Shown in pieces: positions 29,619 to 36,722 of a stretch of DNA of 64,000 nt; positions within the stretch are counted from its first letter, which is position 1, and every line of letters starts with the position of its first letter. Position numbers and translations under genes: made by a program. The notes under the pieces were generated by a model that worked only from the letters and a program-made list of their open reading frames with translations, was not told where the DNA came from and did not search any database. Source of the stretch: Amorphus orientalis (GTDB taxonomy: Bacteria; Pseudomonadota; Alphaproteobacteria; Rhizobiales; Amorphaceae); contig NZ_JAUSUL010000005.1 in the NCBI RefSeq assembly GCF_030814015.1, positions 243,605-307,604 of the forward strand, read 5' to 3'.

Positions 29619-29915
29619 TCAAGCCGCTTCGATCGTCTCGATCTCGGCGATCTCTGCTTCTTTGAGTTTAGCTTCCACGGCGAGGTCGTAGGTCGCCTGC
29701 ATGTTCAGCCAGAACCGGGGGGTCGTTCCGAAGCACTTGGCGAGCCTGAGCGCTGTATCCGGCGTAACCGGGGTCTTCTCCGCGACGAGACGCTCGATCC
29801 GCGTTCGCGGAACATGCAGTTTTTTCGCCAACGAATAGGGTTTCAGCCCAAGCGGAGCGAGAAATTCTTCGCGCAGGATCTCGCCCGGATGAATTGGCGG
29901 CGTGATTGTCAACAT
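29619..29915 (-). CDS. higA: HigA-type antitoxin (XRE family)
   Basis: 98 residues from the ATG at 29915 (MLTITPPIHPGEILREEFL, the classic HigA/VapI N-terminus). The helix-turn-helix is YSLAKKLHVPRTRIERLVA, followed by TPDTALRLAKCFGTTPRFWL and a C-terminal acidic helix. It neutralises HigB and with it represses the operon. It lies 13 bases downstream of the toxin gene, the toxin-first order typical of higBA. Confidence 0.94.
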   Translation of the reverse strand: MLTITPPIHPGEILREEFLAPLGLKPYSLAKKLHVPRTRIERLVAEKTPVTPDTALRLAKCFGTTPRFWLNMQATYDLAVEAKLKEAEIAEIETIEAA

Positions 29916-29928
29916 TTCGACCTCCTGC

Positions 29929-30210
29929 TCAGTGGTAGTCCGTGATCTCGACGTCATAGGCATCGCCATCGACCCACCGGAAACAGACCCGGAATTGGTC
30001 ATTGATCCGCACGGAATGCTGTCCGGCTCGGTCCCCCTTCAAGGCTTCGAGCCGATTTCCAGGTGGTGAGCGAAGATCGTCCAGGCTTTGGGCGTGCTCC
30101 AAAATGTAGAGCTTCCGTTGCGTGGCCCTGATCAGGGTGGAAGGGAAGCCCCTCGGCGTCCGACCTTCCGCGATCGCAGAGGCCCACTTGCCCTTCAAGG
30201 ACGCTATCAT
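29929..30210 (-). CDS. higB: HigB/RelE-like mRNA interferase toxin
   Basis: 93 residues from the ATG at 30210, preceded by GGAGAG. It begins MIASLKGKWASAIAEG and shows the family blocks RATQRKLYILEHAQSLDDL, PPGNRLEALKGDRAGQHSVR, INDQFRVCFRW and DVEITDYH. RelE-fold toxins of this class cleave mRNA on the ribosome. A GTG 12 bases upstream is an alternative start. The pair is surrounded by low-GC, repeat-laden DNA, in keeping with horizontal acquisition. Confidence 0.93.
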   Translation of the reverse strand: MIASLKGKWASAIAEGRTPRGFPSTLIRATQRKLYILEHAQSLDDLRSPPGNRLEALKGDRAGQHSVRINDQFRVCFRWVDGDAYDVEITDYH

Positions 30211-30227
30211 CCGCCTCTCCACCAGAA

Positions 30228-30285
30228 ACGTATCATAATATGATACGTAATCGTCATCAAGAGAGACGTATCACGAAAAGATACG
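30228..30285 (-). promoter_or_regulatory. Operator region of higBA
   Basis: A perfect 21-base palindrome ACGTATCATA-A-TATGATACGT lies at 30228-30248, ending 17 bases before the higB ATG. A second, looser dyad CGTATC-N7-GATACG is at 30267-30285. Both share the half-site CGTATC, as expected for cooperative HigA binding. The stretch is strongly AT-rich. Confidence 0.75.
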
Positions 30286-30313
30286 CGCTCAACACATAAG
30301 GCAAAATGCCGGC

Positions 30314-30451
30314 CTACTCCGCAGGCTCCTCCGAACCCGCTACCGGAGCGGATGCAGCTGCGACTTCCTCCTCCGTCGCGATCCAGCCCTGGTCGGCCAG
30401 TTCCTCTCGGGTGAAGACGTAGAGCTGGTCTTTGGACGTGGGAATTGTGTG
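30314..30451 (-). pseudogene. Truncated copy of the C-terminus of the ClpP-like protein
   Basis: About 46 codons match the C-terminus of the gene at 31771-32643: KDQLYVFTR then GWIATEEEVAAAS, 25 of 28 residues identical over the best block. It ends in its own stop after ...APVAGSEEPAE. Homology stops abruptly at about 30451, and the open frame upstream (to 30511) is unrelated. No start or catalytic region survives, so it is a remnant of a duplicated or recombined gene. Confidence 0.8.
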
Positions 30452-30573
30452 TAGACGGACGGCGACGGCCCTGCCACAGCACGCAATCAAATCAGAGGAA
30501 AATGAGACCACAGGGGACCGACACGGCCTGCCGTTGGGGGCGGCCGTCGCGCGTCACGGTCCCGGGGCGCGGC

Positions 30574-30807
30574 CTACTTGCTGCGCTTGTTGCTCGTCGA
30601 GGCGCGCTTGGCCGGCTTGGGTTTCGCGGCGGCAGCGGCTTCGGCTTCCGCGGCATCGCGCTCGAGCCTGAGGGCCCTGAGCTTGTCGGTCTGCTTCTCG
30701 CGGGCCTTGCGCTCCGCCTCGATGTGGGCCTTCGCCGCCCGATCCGTCTCGGCCGCCTTCTGGTCCCGCGGCAGACGCGCGGTGGAAGGCTTCTGCTCGT
30801 TGCTCAT
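30574..30807 (-). CDS. Small basic/charged hypothetical protein (77 aa)
   Basis: From the ATG at 30807: MSNEQKPSTARLPRDQKAA, then a highly charged alanine-rich helix (ERKAREKQTDKLRALRLERD) and a Lys/Pro/Ser-rich end. It looks like one long helix and resembles small hypothetical proteins often seen in rhizobia. Its ATG overlaps the stop of the upstream 50-residue frame (TGATG), suggesting coupled translation. Function unknown. Confidence 0.65.
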   Translation of the reverse strand: MSNEQKPSTARLPRDQKAAETDRAAKAHIEAERKAREKQTDKLRALRLERDAAEAEAAAAAKPKPAKRASTSNKRSK

Positions 30808-30959
30808 CACTTGCCTCCGGTTTTGCCGGCCTGGGCCAGACAGGGCTCGGACGCGCCGCGCTGGCTCCAAGCCATGTGTTTCGGTCCGGTCTTCGCTGCG
30901 TTCAGCGTCGACCTCCGCTTCCTGGCTTGCCTGCTGCCACGCTTCTTGTCGATCGCCAT
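30807..30959 (-). CDS. Very small basic protein (50 aa)
   Basis: ATG at 30959; begins MAIDKKRGSRQARKRRSTLN and is strongly basic in its first half. It ends in the TGATG overlap with the next gene, the main reason to consider it real. The ribosome site is weak. Function unknown; could be a leader peptide or nucleic-acid binder. Confidence 0.45.
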   Translation of the reverse strand: MAIDKKRGSRQARKRRSTLNAAKTGPKHMAWSQRGASEPCLAQAGKTGGK

Positions 30960-31009
30960 GGGAAACGCCCCGTCCGGATCTCTACACCTTTGCCGTGGTC
31001 GCGTCCCGC

Positions 31010-31237
31010 TCAGCCGGCCTGTTGCCGAAACACGTCTGTCCGTGTCGTCGCCCGGTTGATCTCGCTTTCGCGGATCACCCGCTGCTGGGGGCTGGATCCG
31101 CTCTTCACCCGATACTGATAATCGCCGTGCTCTTCGGGCATCAGGGCCAGGATCGTGTAGTCGCCGGAATTCCCGTGAAGAAGATGGCGGGCGCTGACGC
31201 TGACGGTCTGGCCGACCTTGTAGGCATGTCCACTCAT
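31010..31237 (-). CDS. Small hypothetical protein, possible SH3-like fold (75 aa)
   Basis: Begins MSGHAYKVGQTVSVSARHLL and continues YTILALMPEEHGDYQYRVK then SGSSPQQRVIRESEI. The order of short beta-strand-like stretches with GQxV and YRVKS is common to small rhizobial proteins of unknown role, possibly SH3-like; that fold is my inference. It lies between the small-gene pair and the cold-shock gene on the same strand, with a terminator between it and the latter. Confidence 0.65.
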   Translation of the reverse strand: MSGHAYKVGQTVSVSARHLLHGNSGDYTILALMPEEHGDYQYRVKSGSSPQQRVIRESEINRATTRTDVFRQQAG

Positions 31238-31260
31238 GGTCTGTCGTCCTGCTGGGAAAC

Positions 31261-31287
31261 AAAAAAAGGGCGCGGTCGCCCGCGCCC
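31261..31287 (-). terminator. Intrinsic terminator of the cold-shock gene
   Basis: Minus strand GGGCGCGG-GCGA-CCGCGCCC (31287-31268), a perfect 8-base stem, followed by seven T (31267-31261). It sits 13 bases after the cold-shock stop. Confidence 0.88.
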
Positions 31288-31299
31288 CTTGCAGCCCGA

Positions 31300-31509
31300 T
31301 CAGGCCGCGCGAATGTTCGCCGCTGCCTGCTTTCCGGTCCGCGTATCATCGCGAACCTCGAAGGAAACCTTCTGACCTTCGTCCAGACCCCGCATTCCGG
31401 CTGCCTCCAGCGCGGTGGCGTGGACGAACACGTCCTTGCCGCCATCATCGGGCTGAATGAAGCCGAAGCCTTTGGTGGAATTATAGAATTTGACACTGCC
31501 TGTCGTCAT
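31300..31509 (-). CDS. Cold-shock-domain protein
   Basis: 69-residue single cold-shock domain that binds single-stranded nucleic acid. RNP1 is visible as [10 protein letters not shown] and RNP2 as DVFVHATAL; begins [17 protein letters not shown]. Full family length. A GGAAC stretch precedes the ATG, and the upstream 100 bases are AT-richer, consistent with a long regulatory leader, though I see no specific element. Confidence 0.95.
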   Translation of the reverse strand: MTTGSVKFYNSTKGFGFIQPDDGGKDVFVHATALEAAGMRGLDEGQKVSFEVRDDTRTGKQAAANIRAA

Positions 31510-31722
31510 GACAGTTCCTTTCGTGGCGCGTGTTCAGGCACGGGCGCGACGCATCACACCGCGTGGTTCGATTCGAGATTTTTAGGAGGGACTGAACGAG
31601 CGCGCTCAACCGAGCGGAACGGCCAAGCTATCCGGCCAAATATCGATAAAGTCATTCAGCGCTTCAATTGAGGCCTTTGTAAGGCCAGCGCGGTTTTCGT
31701 CAGAAACCGAACATGAAATCTG

Positions 31723-31775
31723 CCGAGATTTCGGGCACTCTAAAGTCACGAGATCTCCGGCACTCTAAAGTCAAT
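31723..31775. repeat. 25-bp direct repeat, two copies, at a gene end
   Basis: The block CGAGAT-(T/C)-TC-(G/C)-GGCACTCTAAAGTCA occurs twice, the GGCACTC cores at 31734 and 31759 (period 25). The second copy runs into the stop codon of the ClpP-like gene (31771). This layout is reminiscent of multi-repeat insertion-sequence ends, but no transposase is present. Nothing else is seen in 31510-31770. Confidence 0.55.
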
Positions 31776-32643
31776 CGACTGACTGTTGCACACTCGCCGC
31801 CGCGACCTCCTCCTCGGTCGCGATCCAGCCGTACTCGGCCAGTTCGTCCCGGGTGAAGACGTAGAGCTGGTCCTTGGGCGTGCGCATGGCGTGGACCCAG
31901 GCCGCCCCGTCGACGCCCATCTCCACGATCAGCGCGAGCGCATCGGCGCTGATCTCCTGTCCGCTGGCGATCCCGTCGGCCATGGAGCCTTCCTGGTCGG
32001 GGGCGGTGTAGGCCTGGTGCACGCCGAGCCAGGCCGGATCGCCGACCGAGCGCGCGGCCCCGCCGGCGAAGACGAGCGGACAGGACGACGCGCAGTAGCC
32101 GTTTTCCGGCACCTCCGTCGCGATCCCCTTCTCCCGCAGCGCGCGGGCCATAGCGATGGCATCGCGCACCGAGCCGCCGGGCGAATGCAGCACCAGCGTG
32201 GTCAGTTCGTCGCCCTGGCTGTCCAGAAAGGCCGAAAACTCCGACGCGATCCCGGGATCGATGCGGCCGACGGCGCTCGCCCGCCCTTCTGTTCCGCGCC
32301 GGAACGTCATGGTCTCCTGCAGCGCTTCCGCACCGGGTGGGCCGGCATGGCCCGGAAGCGCGCCGGGCCCGTCGCCGGGCAGCGCCGGAACGCCGGTCGG
32401 CGAATAGCGGCGGACCTGATCGCCGGGCGTTGCCGGCGGCATCGGCACCGGCGACCGGTCCCATTCCGGCACGACGTCGGGGACTGCGCGGCGGGCCGCA
32501 TCGATACCCGGCCACGCATCGGCGCCGAGCACCACGATGGTGCCGATCAGGAGCAGCGAGAACAGGAGCCGGAGTGCCCCGTCCTCGATCGCCTGAAGGC
32601 GGGAGCGGCGGCCGGTCCCGGTCGCGTCGGCGGAACCGGCCAT
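31771..32643 (-). CDS. Membrane-anchored ClpP/crotonase-fold protein (COG3904-like)
   Basis: 290 residues. One N-terminal helix (about 25-42, LLFSLLLIGTIVVLGADAW) probably anchors it with the rest in the periplasm. A Pro-rich linker leads to a ClpP-like domain: HSPGGS at 153-158 and YCASSCPLVFAGG from 183, where a serine of CASSC is at the ClpP nucleophile position, and a following GVHQAY (207-212) may supply the His. Substrate unknown; COG3904 proteins are called predicted periplasmic. The C-terminus (AAASVQQSVD) differs from the duplicate fragment at 30314 and is supplied by the adjacent 25-bp repeat, so the original end has apparently been replaced. It lies 9 bases downstream of the next gene. 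Confidence 0.72.
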   Translation of the reverse strand: MAGSADATGTGRRSRLQAIEDGALRLLFSLLLIGTIVVLGADAWPGIDAARRAVPDVVPEWDRSPVPMPPATPGDQVRRYSPTGVPALPGDGPGALPGHAGPPGAEALQETMTFRRGTEGRASAVGRIDPGIASEFSAFLDSQGDELTTLVLHSPGGSVRDAIAMARALREKGIATEVPENGYCASSCPLVFAGGAARSVGDPAWLGVHQAYTAPDQEGSMADGIASGQEISADALALIVEMGVDGAAWVHAMRTPKDQLYVFTRDELAEYGWIATEEEVAAASVQQSVD

Positions 32644-32652
32644 TCCGGCGCC

Positions 32653-33957
32653 CTACTCCGCCGGCGGCGGGCCGCGCCGCGTTCCGGCTTCGGGGAGACG
32701 CGTTATATGAAGCGGCGAATCGCCGTCGTCGCGGGTGCCTGTTTCGCCGGCCCGGGCCTCGTCTTCGGCCTCGATCTCGCGTTCCTCGTCGCGCATGCGG
32801 TGATAGATCCGCATCGCCCGCATGAGTTCGGCCGCAGTCATCGAGTGCTCTTCCAGCTCGTCGCCCTCCTCGCGGCGGATCGCCGACTGGACACCGGCCA
32901 GGATCAGGATCATCACGGCGGGAAGCAGGTCGATGGAGATCGCGCCGGCCCAGCTCGGCAGGAAGTCGCCGGCATAGCGGACCACCGCCTCCGGCGTGGA
33001 CAGGGCGGTGAAGCGCAGCGGCTGGACCGGTTCGCGCGCCAGGATGGTGTCGGCCGCCGCCGACAGCGCCTCGGCCTGGGCCTCGACCGCTTCCTGCACC
33101 CGTTCGACGACCTCGCTCTGGCGGGCGGCGAGATCGGCCGTGCCGCCGCCGGCCGCGGGCGCTACGAAGGTGGCCGACAGATCTTCCGCCGCGCGCTTGA
33201 CCGCAGGCGCGATCGAGGTCTGCTGCAGGCTGGCGATCACGCCGGCAAGCGCCACGGCCTCCCGTCCGAACGCGTTGGAGCGCTCCTCAACCGGCCCGCT
33301 CGCCGACACGATCGAGCGCATGGCGGCCAGGTTCTCGCCGCCGTCGGCATAGAGCTGGTCGACCACGTCGCGGGAAGCGCGCACCTCGTCGGCGAGGTTC
33401 TGCAGATCGGCCGCCATCTGGCGCAGGAGCTGGACCACGGTGCCGGACCCGGACGTGCCGGTGAGCGCGCCGCCGGCCTGCTCCTCCTCGGCCAGCCGCT
33501 CGAACCGGGACGAGGCGAGTTCGATATCCGGCAGCAGCCCCTGGGCGGCCAGCGCGTTGGAGTGGGCGGCGTCGAGGCGGTGCTGATACTCCTCCGCCGT
33601 CGTCGCCAGATGCTGCTCCAGCGCCGCACCGCCGGCGAGCGCGGCCGCGTTCAGCCACGACGACATGGCGACGATCATGGCGCAGCCGAGGATCAGCGCC
33701 ACGGACAGGGTGCGGCGGTCCTTCCAGCTCCGCACGTGGGGCAGGAAGAACAGCAGGTAGGACCAGAACGCGTAGATGCCGACCGACACCGCCGTGGAAT
33801 AGACCACGGCCGCGAAGAACACCGGCAGCCCCTCGCCTTCCAGAAGGTCGCGCACGCCCAGATAGGTGTAGACGCCGGAGGCGAGCGCCAGCACGGCGAG
33901 GGTGATGCGGGTCGTGGTGTCGAGCCGGGACAGGCCCGAACGGAGCGCTTGCGACAT
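32653..33957 (-). CDS. Membrane protein with long periplasmic coiled-coil region
   Basis: 434 residues, family not recognised. Hydrophobic segments lie near residues 18-36, 45-70, 84-108 and 340-362 (SIDLLPAVMILILAGVQSA). Between the third and fourth is a helical, Ala/Glu-rich stretch (AAEDLSATFVAPA, QSEVVERVQEAVEAQAEAL) resembling a coiled coil. The C-terminus is strongly acidic and charged (MRDEEREIEAEDEARAGE). It precedes the ClpP-like membrane protein by 9 bases, so the two may form a complex. No functional motif seen. Confidence 0.6.
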   Translation of the reverse strand: MSQALRSGLSRLDTTTRITLAVLALASGVYTYLGVRDLLEGEGLPVFFAAVVYSTAVSVGIYAFWSYLLFFLPHVRSWKDRRTLSVALILGCAMIVAMSSWLNAAALAGGAALEQHLATTAEEYQHRLDAAHSNALAAQGLLPDIELASSRFERLAEEEQAGGALTGTSGSGTVVQLLRQMAADLQNLADEVRASRDVVDQLYADGGENLAAMRSIVSASGPVEERSNAFGREAVALAGVIASLQQTSIAPAVKRAAEDLSATFVAPAAGGGTADLAARQSEVVERVQEAVEAQAEALSAAADTILAREPVQPLRFTALSTPEAVVRYAGDFLPSWAGAISIDLLPAVMILILAGVQSAIRREEGDELEEHSMTAAELMRAMRIYHRMRDEEREIEAEDEARAGETGTRDDGDSPLHITRLPEAGTRRGPPPAE

Positions 33958-34129
33958 GGTGGTGCGGAGGCCTCCGGTTCCTGACTGACAAGGAGTTTAG
34001 CCCGAGATCGTTCCCCCCGTCGCGGCGGAACTGTGGCGTTTGCCGCCATCCCGCTCAAGATTTCCGGAGCAAGGATCGGGTTGGTGTCGCTGTCGCATTG
34101 GGTTAGAAGGTCGATCTGGGTGATCGTCG

Positions 34130-34618
34130 ATGGCCGGTCTGGACGTCATCGACTTCGTTGAGCCGGGTCGGATGCCACACGCGATCGATGTGAGTCTGGA
34201 TGCGTCGATCGACGCGGTCATGGCGCTGCAGGCGGACGTGGACGCGTTCAGCGAGACCCACGACCTGTCGCCGCGCACGACCTACGTCCTGCAGCTCATT
34301 CTCGAGGAGCTCCTGACCAACGTCGTCAACCATGGCTACGAGGGTCAGCCGGACGGGACGGTCATCGTGCGACTGTCGCGGGAGAACGAGTTGACGGTCG
34401 GCGAGATCATCGATTCAGGACGCGCCTTCGACCCCACGGGCCGGGCCGATCCCGACACGTCGGCTCCGCTCGACGACCGGCCGATCGGCGGTCTCGGCGT
34501 GCATCTCTCCCGCACGCTTGCCAACGAACTCACCTACGAACGCGTCGACGACCGGAACGTGGTCCGCTTCACCGTGTCAGACGACGCCCCACCGCCGAAG
34601 ATGGAGAACAGCCAGTGA
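34130..34618 (+). CDS. RsbW-like anti-sigma / switch kinase (HATPase_c_2)
   Basis: 162 residues, soluble GHKL ATPase. N-box LILEELLTNVVNHGY (about 62-76), G1-like EIIDSGRAFDPTG, and G2-like GGLGVHLSRTLANEL. In partner switching this protein phosphorylates a STAS antagonist or binds a sigma factor or other target. It overlaps the STAS gene by 4 bases (GTGA). No sigma factor is in the window, so the target is unknown. The matching phosphatase is probably the RsbU-type protein at 42323-44455. Confidence 0.88.
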   Translation: MAGLDVIDFVEPGRMPHAIDVSLDASIDAVMALQADVDAFSETHDLSPRTTYVLQLILEELLTNVVNHGYEGQPDGTVIVRLSRENELTVGEIIDSGRAFDPTGRADPDTSAPLDDRPIGGLGVHLSRTLANELTYERVDDRNVVRFTVSDDAPPPKMENSQ

Positions 34619-34962
34619 GTGGCCTCAGCGTAGCCGAAGACGAGGTCGACGACGTCGCGGTGCTCGCGCCCGCCGGCCGGATCGACAGCACGAACGCGAA
34701 ATCCTTCGAAGCCCTGGTCCTGCAGAAGGTGCAGGAGGGCAAGACCGGGATCGTGATGGATTTCGGCGACCTGGAGTATATCTCCAGCGCCGGGCTGCGG
34801 GTTGTCCTGATCGCCGGCAAGAAGGTGAAGGCGGAGGGCGGCGTGCTGGCGCTCTGCCGGCTGAGCCCCACCATCCGCGACGTGTTCGAGATCTCCGGGT
34901 TCATCTCGCTGTTCCCGGTGGTCGAGACCCGCGAAGAAGCCATCGCGGCCGCAAAGGGATAA
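34615..34962 (+). CDS. RsbV-like STAS anti-sigma factor antagonist
   Basis: 115-residue single STAS domain starting at a GTG inside the upstream stop. It reads VLAPAGRIDSTNAKSFE, IVMDFGDLEYISSAGLRVVL with the phosphorylatable serine in ISSAG, and VLALCRLSPTIRDVFEISGF. It should be phosphorylated by the RsbW-like kinase and dephosphorylated by a PP2C phosphatase. Convergent with the GNAT gene (18 bases between stops). Confidence 0.92.
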   Translation: MSGLSVAEDEVDDVAVLAPAGRIDSTNAKSFEALVLQKVQEGKTGIVMDFGDLEYISSAGLRVVLIAGKKVKAEGGVLALCRLSPTIRDVFEISGFISLFPVVETREEAIAAAKG

Positions 34963-34980
34963 CGCCTGCCGCGGCGCCGG

Positions 34981-35661
34981 TCAGGTGCCGCGTTCGGTGA
35001 AGCCCAGCTCTGGCCGGGCGTCGTCGCCGAGCCGGAACCGGGTGGCGCAGTAGCCGGCCTGAAACAGGCTCCGCGACCCGTCCAGATCGCCGAGGTCGCC
35101 CCAGATTTCCGGTTCGACCGCCTCGGCCTCGCGCACCTGGCGATGCAGGACGTAGCGCAGGCCGTAGGACTTGCGCAGCCCGTCGACCACCCGGAAGCCT
35201 TCCTTCAGAAGATTGCGGATGCTGGCGATATTGCCCGGGGCCGCCGTCGCCACCACGTGGCCGGCGCCGCGCCGGCGGGCATGGTCCAGCCGTTCGCGGA
35301 TCAGCACGCGCTGCAGGGAGCGGGTCCAGTATTCCGGGTGCACCGCCGCCCCGTCGACCACGAAGAGAACGCCGGCCTCGGGCACGACACGGGCGAGGCC
35401 CTCCCGGTCGCCCATGCCGTCGCGCTCGGGCCGGAGCATCCCGTAGCCGGCCAGCCGCCGGTGCTCGATCAGCCCGAGGATCTCGCCGCCCATGTCGAAC
35501 ATGCGGTTGAAGGTCTCCGGCCCGTCCGGACGGACCAGTTCCGAGCGCGGCATCGCGGCGAGCGCGGCCCGGTGGACGGCGACGATGTCGCCGATATCGG
35601 CGCGCCCGAGCTCCACCGTCTCGATATCGTCCGTGGACTGGAGCACCGCTGCCGTTGCCAT
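34981..35661 (-). CDS. GNAT-like acetyltransferase, last gene of the left sensor operon
   Basis: 226 residues. The N-terminal half reads like a GNAT fold (RADIGDIVAVHRAALAAMP, LIEHRRLAGYGMLRPE), with VHPEYWTRSLQRVLIRERL then ATAAPGNIASIRNLLKEGF as the acetyl-CoA and C-terminal blocks. The classic QxxGxG loop is poor (here WTRSLQ). The last 50 residues form an extra tail. Substrate unknown. It starts 1 base after the binding-protein stop, so it is part of that operon. Confidence 0.7.
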   Translation of the reverse strand: MATAAVLQSTDDIETVELGRADIGDIVAVHRAALAAMPRSELVRPDGPETFNRMFDMGGEILGLIEHRRLAGYGMLRPERDGMGDREGLARVVPEAGVLFVVDGAAVHPEYWTRSLQRVLIRERLDHARRRGAGHVVATAAPGNIASIRNLLKEGFRVVDGLRKSYGLRYVLHRQVREAEAVEPEIWGDLGDLDGSRSLFQAGYCATRFRLGDDARPELGFTERGT

Positions 35662-35662
35662 C

Positions 35663-36700
35663 TCAGCCTCTGATGACCTCGGCGTAGTTCAGCATCGCGA
35701 GCGGCGGATACAGCTTCAGGTCGGTCGCGTACTTCATGTTGATGATCAGCGAGAACCGCTTCAGCGTCTCGATCGGAATGTCGCGCGGCGGAACCTTGTT
35801 CACCAGGATCTGCTCGGCCTTGTAGGCGGTGAGCTGGCCCAGCGAATAGTAGCGGCTGACCAGGCTGAGGAGCGCGTACTTGGAGATCAGTTCCGTCGCC
35901 GAGAAGCCGGGAATGCCGTGCTTCGTGGCCGCCGGCGCGACCTTGTCCATGTTGCTGCCGAGGAAGGTGTCGGGGAGATAGTAGAGCCACTCCGCGCCCT
36001 CTTCCGCCAGTTCGCCGACCAGATCGCCGGCGCCTTCGGCCGTGGGCTTGCCCTCGGCATCGAGCGCGAACTGCCGCTCCACCAGCTTGAAATCCATTTC
36101 CGACGCCACCTCGCGCAGGCTCGCCACCGTGGTGACGGAGTTCTGCTCGTTCGGCGTGTAGAGCACGCCCAGGACCTTGAAGGGCCGATAGGACTGCATC
36201 GCCCGCACCTGGGCGGCCGGCGGCACGACGTGGGAGGTGCCTGTGATGTTGCGCTCCGACGATTCGAAGCTCGGCACGATGCCCGAGGCGACCGGCGCAG
36301 TGACCAGCGTGAACACGCCCGGGATCTCGGTGATGTCCGTCTTCGGATCGGCATCGGCGTACTTGCCGAAGGTCGCGATGGTGACCGGTGTCCCCCAGGA
36401 ATAGACGAGGTCCGGCTTCATCTCCTTGGCCTCCTGGACGAAGGCCTCGACGCGGGAGGGATCGAGATCGGCGTTCCGGCGCTCGATCTGCACGGGGATC
36501 TCGCGCTGGTAGAGATATTCGGCAAACCCGCGCTCGACGTCGGTTTCCCCGCGATAGAGGATCTGGAAGACCACGAAGGGCGACTGGTCCGAGGTCGCCT
36601 GGGCGCGAGCCGGACGGATCAGCGGCAGCGAGGACCCGGACAAGGCCAGGGCGCCGCCGCCGGCAAGCAGCGATCGTCTCGTGATGAACCGGCGGTCCAT
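35663..36700 (-). CDS. ABC-type substrate-binding protein (PF04392-like), no cognate transporter
   Basis: 345 residues with a Tat-type signal peptide (MDRRFITRRSLLAGGGALAL, cut near ARA-QA at about 33), so periplasmic. The body has the ABC_sub_bind layout: FVVFQILYRGETDVERGFAE, PDLVYSWGTPVTIATFG, FKVLGVLYTPNEQNS, LYYLPDTFLGSNMDK, GIPGFSATELISKYALL. No permease or ATPase is near; it lies between the sensor-MFS gene and the GNAT on the same strand. It may deliver a ligand to the neighbouring periplasmic sensor domains rather than to a transporter (inference). Confidence 0.85.
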   Translation of the reverse strand: MDRRFITRRSLLAGGGALALSGSSLPLIRPARAQATSDQSPFVVFQILYRGETDVERGFAEYLYQREIPVQIERRNADLDPSRVEAFVQEAKEMKPDLVYSWGTPVTIATFGKYADADPKTDITEIPGVFTLVTAPVASGIVPSFESSERNITGTSHVVPPAAQVRAMQSYRPFKVLGVLYTPNEQNSVTTVASLREVASEMDFKLVERQFALDAEGKPTAEGAGDLVGELAEEGAEWLYYLPDTFLGSNMDKVAPAATKHGIPGFSATELISKYALLSLVSRYYSLGQLTAYKAEQILVNKVPPRDIPIETLKRFSLIINMKYATDLKLYPPLAMLNYAEVIRG

Positions 36701-36722
36701 TCGACCGTTCTCCTCTAGCCCG

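Noticed and set aside
31786..33984. 732-codon plus-strand frame
   Set aside because: Antisense to the ClpP-like and coiled-coil membrane genes; no domain visible.
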